Shown: positions 6,597 through 9,218 of the stretch, piece by piece
How the letters are laid out: each line of letters begins with the position of its first letter
How positions within the stretch are numbered: the stretch's first letter is position 1
Assembly (NCBI GenBank): GCA_003563375.1
Contig: PWSB01000142.1
Coordinates: 1-9,218, forward strand
Reading direction: 5' to 3'
Source: Actinomycetota bacterium
Lineage (GTDB): Bacteria; Actinomycetota; Humimicrobiia; Humimicrobiales; Humimicrobiaceae
Length of the DNA: 9,218 nucleotides
Made by a program: the position numbers and the translations under genes
Notes under the pieces: generated by a model
Told to the model about the DNA's origin: nothing
Seen by the model: only the letters and a program-made list of their open reading frames with translations
Databases searched by the model: none

Positions 6597-7988
6597 TTAT
6601 TCAGGCAGTATAGGCCTTATGTCCAGTACTTCACACGCAGTAACCAGTTCCTTTTTGTAATCCCCTTCTACAACGTGTATGTGATTTGCCCTAAGCTCTT
6701 TTATAAAGTTCTCCTGGCTGCAATTCAGTCTGGCAAATACGTGGGGCTGTTGGGGATTAGTCTCATTAATCTTCTCTAAAGGCATCTCCAGTGCATCTGC
6801 TGTCAGGATTAGCATGACATATTCCCTTTTTATTCTGCTCAGCCTGGCAATGGTGAGCTTCCCTGGTTTTCCCACATATCTGGGGCAAGCCCCCCCGATC
6901 TTCCAATCAAATTCCTGCAGCCCCTCATGGACCCAGGTGACATCCTTTCTTGATCTGGCAAAATCAGTAGGCTGTGATCCGCAGTTGCACATCCTGACCA
7001 TATTATCTTCATAGTCATAATAGAGGACATCCGTAAACATGGTGGTCTTTTCAGTTATATTGTTAAGTACCTGCATGGTAAGGGCCCCATTTGCATCTGC
7101 TTCGCAGGCGCAAACAAATGAACAGTTATCGCCAAAACCATCATCCTGCATATCATTTAGAAGCGAATGGGCTACACAAAAGGTGGTATGGCAGGTTGGC
7201 ATTTCAGGCAGGCATTTAACTGCAACAAAATCATATCCCTTCTCTTTTATTATTTCCCTTAAAGCAAAATAAAGCTTGATCTGGGCTAATACCGCCTCTT
7301 CTTTTGCCTCGACACCTCCGAACTGCTGCTTCATCCAGTTTAAAAACTTCTTGGCTTCCTTATCTGTATATTTTTTTGAACGTTCGATAACATCCACCTG
7401 TTCAAATCCGTCCACATCTACACCAAATCTTGACATCCATTCAGAAGGGTCGATTCTTGCTGTGTACATTCCCATGCACCTTGAGCCCCCCTCTCCATAG
7501 ACCATTCCCCTTAATTTGGTTGCCCCAGCGATACCATGGCAAAGTACAGATAGCTGATCCTGTGTTCTCTGATCATCAAAATCACCATACACCAGATAAT
7601 TCTTTACGCCCACTTCATCCAGTGCTCCCCGGGCAATAGCTCCGCCTACGATTCCAAAGGTCTCTACGCTGGATGCCGCCCAGACTATCACTGGAACATC
7701 TGATTTTATTGCTGCCATAACCGTAGTAGATGAATAGGTCCATGTGCCCACATATATAATAAGTGCATGGATGCCTTTGCTTCTAAGCTCTGCTCCCTGG
7801 GCATTCATCTCTTCATTGGTCCTGGCTATTTTACCCATTTCAAAAACCTCAACACCTATGCCCTCCAAGGTTTTTTTTGCCTGGGGCAGATAAGCCGATA
7901 CCTTGTTTACAATTGAATCGGGCCAGGTCGTATCCAGAGACATGGTGACTATTAATCCCACCCTGGTCGCCTTGTCTTTATAAAACAT
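6597..7988 (-). CDS. L-fucose/L-arabinose isomerase family protein (FucI-type)
   Basis: This 463-residue cytoplasmic enzyme should interconvert an aldose and its ketose using a divalent metal. CEADANGALTMQVL at 295-308 supplies Glu296 and FTDVLYYD at 318-325 supplies Asp320. The 24-residue spacing equals that of the Glu337/Asp361 metal ligands of E. coli FucI. His416 in PHVFARL is a plausible third ligand. An N-terminal Rossmann-like part includes ALIIYVGTWTYSS (75-87) and VPVIVWAASSVETFG (98-112). It is shorter than E. coli FucI (591 residues) and nearer AraA in length (about 490-500). ATG 7988 follows GAGGAGGAG. It is the first catabolic gene after the binding protein. With araB and araD downstream it is the best candidate for the L-arabinose to L-ribulose step, replacing AraA. 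L-fucose is unlikely because no fuculose kinase or FucA-like gene is seen in the window. Substrate is inferred from context. Confidence 0.88.
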   Translation of the reverse strand: MFYKDKATRVGLIVTMSLDTTWPDSIVNKVSAYLPQAKKTLEGIGVEVFEMGKIARTNEEMNAQGAELRSKGIHALIIYVGTWTYSSTTVMAAIKSDVPVIVWAASSVETFGIVGGAIARGALDEVGVKNYLVYGDFDDQRTQDQLSVLCHGIAGATKLRGMVYGEGGSRCMGMYTARIDPSEWMSRFGVDVDGFEQVDVIERSKKYTDKEAKKFLNWMKQQFGGVEAKEEAVLAQIKLYFALREIIKEKGYDFVAVKCLPEMPTCHTTFCVAHSLLNDMQDDGFGDNCSFVCACEADANGALTMQVLNNITEKTTMFTDVLYYDYEDNMVRMCNCGSQPTDFARSRKDVTWVHEGLQEFDWKIGGACPRYVGKPGKLTIARLSRIKREYVMLILTADALEMPLEKINETNPQQPHVFARLNCSQENFIKELRANHIHVVEGDYKKELVTACEVLDIRPILPE

Positions 7989-8015
7989 ATCTCCTCCTCA
8001 CCTTCCAACTTGCTA

Positions 8016-8048
8016 TTTAACCCAGTATTTGCTGGATTGGTTACTAAA
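8016..8048 (-). promoter_or_regulatory. Imperfect dyad/hairpin in the isomerase leader
   Basis: AACCCAG (8019-8025) and CTGGATT (8032-8038) can pair around a six-base loop with one G-U pair. An alternative outer pairing uses TTTAACC with GGTTACTAAA. It ends roughly 28 bases before the isomerase start. It could be an mRNA structure or an operator half-site pair; neither is demonstrated. Confidence 0.3.
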
Positions 8049-8074
8049 TTGGCCATCCTCCTAAATCTTTTTCG

Positions 8075-8103
8075 GTTATAGTACATTTTTAATCTTCTGT
8101 TAC
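8075..8103 (-). promoter_or_regulatory. Candidate promoter for the isomerase operon
   Basis: On the minus strand GTAACA (8098-8103, four of six -35 bases) is followed after exactly 17 bases by TATAAC (8075-8080, five of six -10 bases). This would start transcription roughly 80 bases before the isomerase ATG. Called by eye. Confidence 0.4.
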
Positions 8104-8112
8104 CATCTATTC

Positions 8113-8126
8113 TTAGCCGGGCCTAA
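8113..8126. promoter_or_regulatory. Possible operator-like palindrome
   Basis: TTAGCCGGGCCTAA is symmetric at 10 of 14 positions. It lies ten bases upstream of the -35-like element at 8098-8103 and overlaps the weak -10 of a second possible promoter, TTGACG (8145-8150) N17 TTTAGG. The size and GC-rich centre are LacI-operator-like, but symmetry is incomplete and no second copy was found, so this is a tentative call. Confidence 0.2.
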
Positions 8127-8150
8127 AAATGGGTATAGCTTGCTCGTCAA
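8122..8150 (-). promoter_or_regulatory. Second, weaker promoter-like element
   Basis: TTGACG (8145-8150, five of six -35 bases) is followed after 17 bases by TTTAGG (8122-8127), which matches only three of six -10 bases. It lies just downstream of the hairpin in the transcription direction. An odd-centred dyad CTTG-N5-CAAG (8139-8151) overlaps the -35. Confidence 0.22.
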
Positions 8151-8175
8151 GTATTTTATATATGATCCTAAATAC

Positions 8176-8211
8176 AGCTATGGCCTCATGCTGACACATC
8201 AGGCCATAGCT
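8176..8211 (-). terminator. Strong hairpin after the binding-protein gene
   Basis: AGCTATGGCCT (8176-8186) and AGGCCATAGCT (8201-8211) form a perfect 11-base-pair stem. Past one mismatch, a further three pairs (ATG/CAT) close a six-base loop. It begins about 56 bases after the binding-protein stop codon. On the minus strand it is followed by GUAUUUAGG rather than a U tract, so as a factor-independent terminator it is imperfect. A TTTT follows it only on the plus strand, where no gene is seen. It may be an attenuating terminator or a 3' stabilising structure that keeps binding-protein mRNA more abundant than the enzyme mRNA. Confidence 0.55.
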
Positions 8212-8267
8212 TTTAGCTTGTTGCTTTTACATGTCTACTATCTTAATCAACCTTTAAAAGAACTTTG

Positions 8268-9218
8268 CTACTGAAGCATCTCCCAAAGCTCCCTGGATTC
8301 ATCTATATAATTTTCTGCATTTGTTTCATCTACAATAGGTGTATCCATGAAGTTCCAGTAATCTACTTCCTCGCCGGCAAGGATTCTCTCCATTACCCTA
8401 AATGAGGTAAGAGCATCTTCCCTGGGTGACTGCCATACAGTAAACATTACCCAGCCATCCATGATAAGCTCAATTACTTCCGGCTGTCCGTCACAGCCAT
8501 TGGTTATGACCTCTCCGGGGGCAAAACCAGCATCCTGGAGTGCCCTGGCAATACCGATAGCCATGCCGTCATTGTGTGAATAGATCATCTCAAGGTTGTC
8601 GCCATGGGCAGTGATCCATGTCTCAGTGAGTTCCTGGGCTCTGTCTGGAGACCAATCACCAGGCTGTAGGTCCAATCTATTGAACCTGTCAGAAGCACCC
8701 ATTTCCTCTATACCATCATAGAATCCTCTTTCCCTGTCAATTGATGCAGAATACCCTGCAGTACCTGTGATGTGGGCATAACTGATGCTCTCGATATTAT
8801 TGTCATCGAGATACTGTACATACCTCTGTCCCATCAGTACACCCTGGGAATAACTGTCAGGGCCTGCGAACGCTTCAAGCTCATCCAGCTCTGGAGGATC
8901 AGGCATAACGTTTGAAGCGATTATGGGAAGCTCACCATTAGTGGCCTCATATACTCCCTGTATAATCGGGACTATTCCTGCAGCATCTACAGGCATAATC
9001 ATCAAGGCATCGATTCCTTGCTCTACCATTGATTCTATCTGAGTGCCTTGTGTGTGGATGTCACCTCCTGCATCAGTCATGATGATCTCCCAGCCTCGTT
9101 CTTCTGCTGCTTCCCTGAGGGCAGTAGCAAAAGGAAAGGTGTAGGGGCTATCTTCGATGAAGGGAAGTGAATAGCCTATCAGCACATCAGCTGGAGCATC
9201 CACAGGTTCTTCGGGATC
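8268..9218 (-). CDS. Sugar ABC transporter substrate-binding protein, RbsB-like (partial, 5' end missing)
   Basis: This extracytoplasmic sugar-binding protein feeds an ABC permease. 316 codons are visible and the frame stays open to the right edge. The first visible residues DPEEPVDAPADVLIGYSLPF are an acidic linker leading into the first beta strand, so the signal peptide (probably a lipoprotein type) lies outside. The GTG at 9203 is an internal valine, not a start. Type I periplasmic-binding-protein features include FATALREAAEERGWEIIMTD, EQGIDALMIMPVD, IYSHNDGMAIGIARALQDAG and VITNGCDGQPEVIELI, resembling ribose, xylose and arabinose binders. The visible chain has no lysine, 13 arginines and 62 acidic residues, far more acidic than the other products here. 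No permease or ATPase gene is in the window. The ligand is presumably the pentose used by the downstream enzymes. Confidence 0.92.
   Translation of the reverse strand, partial: DPEEPVDAPADVLIGYSLPFIEDSPYTFPFATALREAAEERGWEIIMTDAGGDIHTQGTQIESMVEQGIDALMIMPVDAAGIVPIIQGVYEATNGELPIIASNVMPDPPELDELEAFAGPDSYSQGVLMGQRYVQYLDDNNIESISYAHITGTAGYSASIDRERGFYDGIEEMGASDRFNRLDLQPGDWSPDRAQELTETWITAHGDNLEMIYSHNDGMAIGIARALQDAGFAPGEVITNGCDGQPEVIELIMDGWVMFTVWQSPREDALTSFRVMERILAGEEVDYWNFMDTPIVDETNAENYIDESRELWEMLQ

Larger units (their letters stand above)
7989..8267. other. Intergenic region between binding-protein and isomerase genes
   Basis: These 279 bases hold no convincing gene. They contain a strong hairpin next to the binding-protein gene, two promoter-like elements on the minus strand, two partial dyads near them and an imperfect hairpin just upstream of the isomerase ribosome binding site. 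They are the likely regulatory junction between transporter and catabolic genes. Confidence 0.7.

Noticed and set aside
7952..8056. 34-residue minus-strand frame starting MANLVTNPANTG, preceded by AGGAGG
   Set aside because: AGGAGG directly abuts the ATG with no spacer, the frame overlaps the isomerase start, and the peptide has no leader-peptide-like codon run. It is probably a chance frame, though a leader-peptide role is not fully excluded.
9201..9203. GTG as the start of the binding-protein gene
   Set aside because: The frame stays open to the window edge with an acidic linker typical of a position after a lipoprotein signal peptide, and a binding protein without any export signal would be non-functional. 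The true start is outside the window.
1..9218. CRISPR array, tRNA/rRNA, insertion sequence, or defence system
   Set aside because: No regularly spaced repeats, cloverleaf-like sequence, transposase or terminal inverted repeats were seen. The window is almost fully occupied by metabolic genes on one strand.

Overview
The window is a single-strand catabolic locus. Every gene I can support lies on the minus strand, so transcription runs from the right end (9218) to the left end (1). The order is: a sugar ABC-transporter solute-binding protein (5' end off the right edge), a 279-base intergenic region with a strong hairpin and promoter-like elements, an L-fucose/L-arabinose-isomerase-family protein, a LacI-type regulator, a uroporphyrinogen-decarboxylase-fold protein, a ManA-like bicupin, a xylose-isomerase-like TIM-barrel protein, ribulokinase (araB), and the start of L-ribulose-5-phosphate 4-epimerase (araD, 3' end off the left edge).

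The gene content, purine-rich Shine-Dalgarno sites, AT-leaning base use and dense same-strand packing suggest an anaerobic Firmicute (Clostridia or Halanaerobia type). The visible part of the binding protein (316 residues) has no lysine, 13 arginines and 62 Asp/Glu. The cytoplasmic enzymes have ordinary Lys/Arg content. That contrast hints at a saline or alkaline habitat, but this is inference.

The firm biochemistry is the end of the route: AraB phosphorylates L-ribulose and AraD converts L-ribulose 5-phosphate to D-xylulose 5-phosphate. No classical AraA is visible. Its place is taken by a FucI-type isomerase with conserved metal-ligand motifs. Two further isomerase/epimerase-like proteins (a bicupin and a TIM barrel with the four metal ligands of ketose 3-epimerases) and an orphan URO-D-fold protein sit in the same transcription unit. 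The layout fits a module that channels L-arabinose, and perhaps rarer L-pentoses reached through L-xylulose, into L-ribulose 5-phosphate. The substrate cannot be fixed from sequence alone.

Spacing supports one operon from lacI to araD: gaps of 48, 28, -20, 22 and -1 bases. A promoter-like element precedes lacI and another precedes the isomerase gene. Outside genes, the only stretch approaching 300 bases is 7989-8267. I see no tRNA, rRNA, CRISPR array or mobile element.
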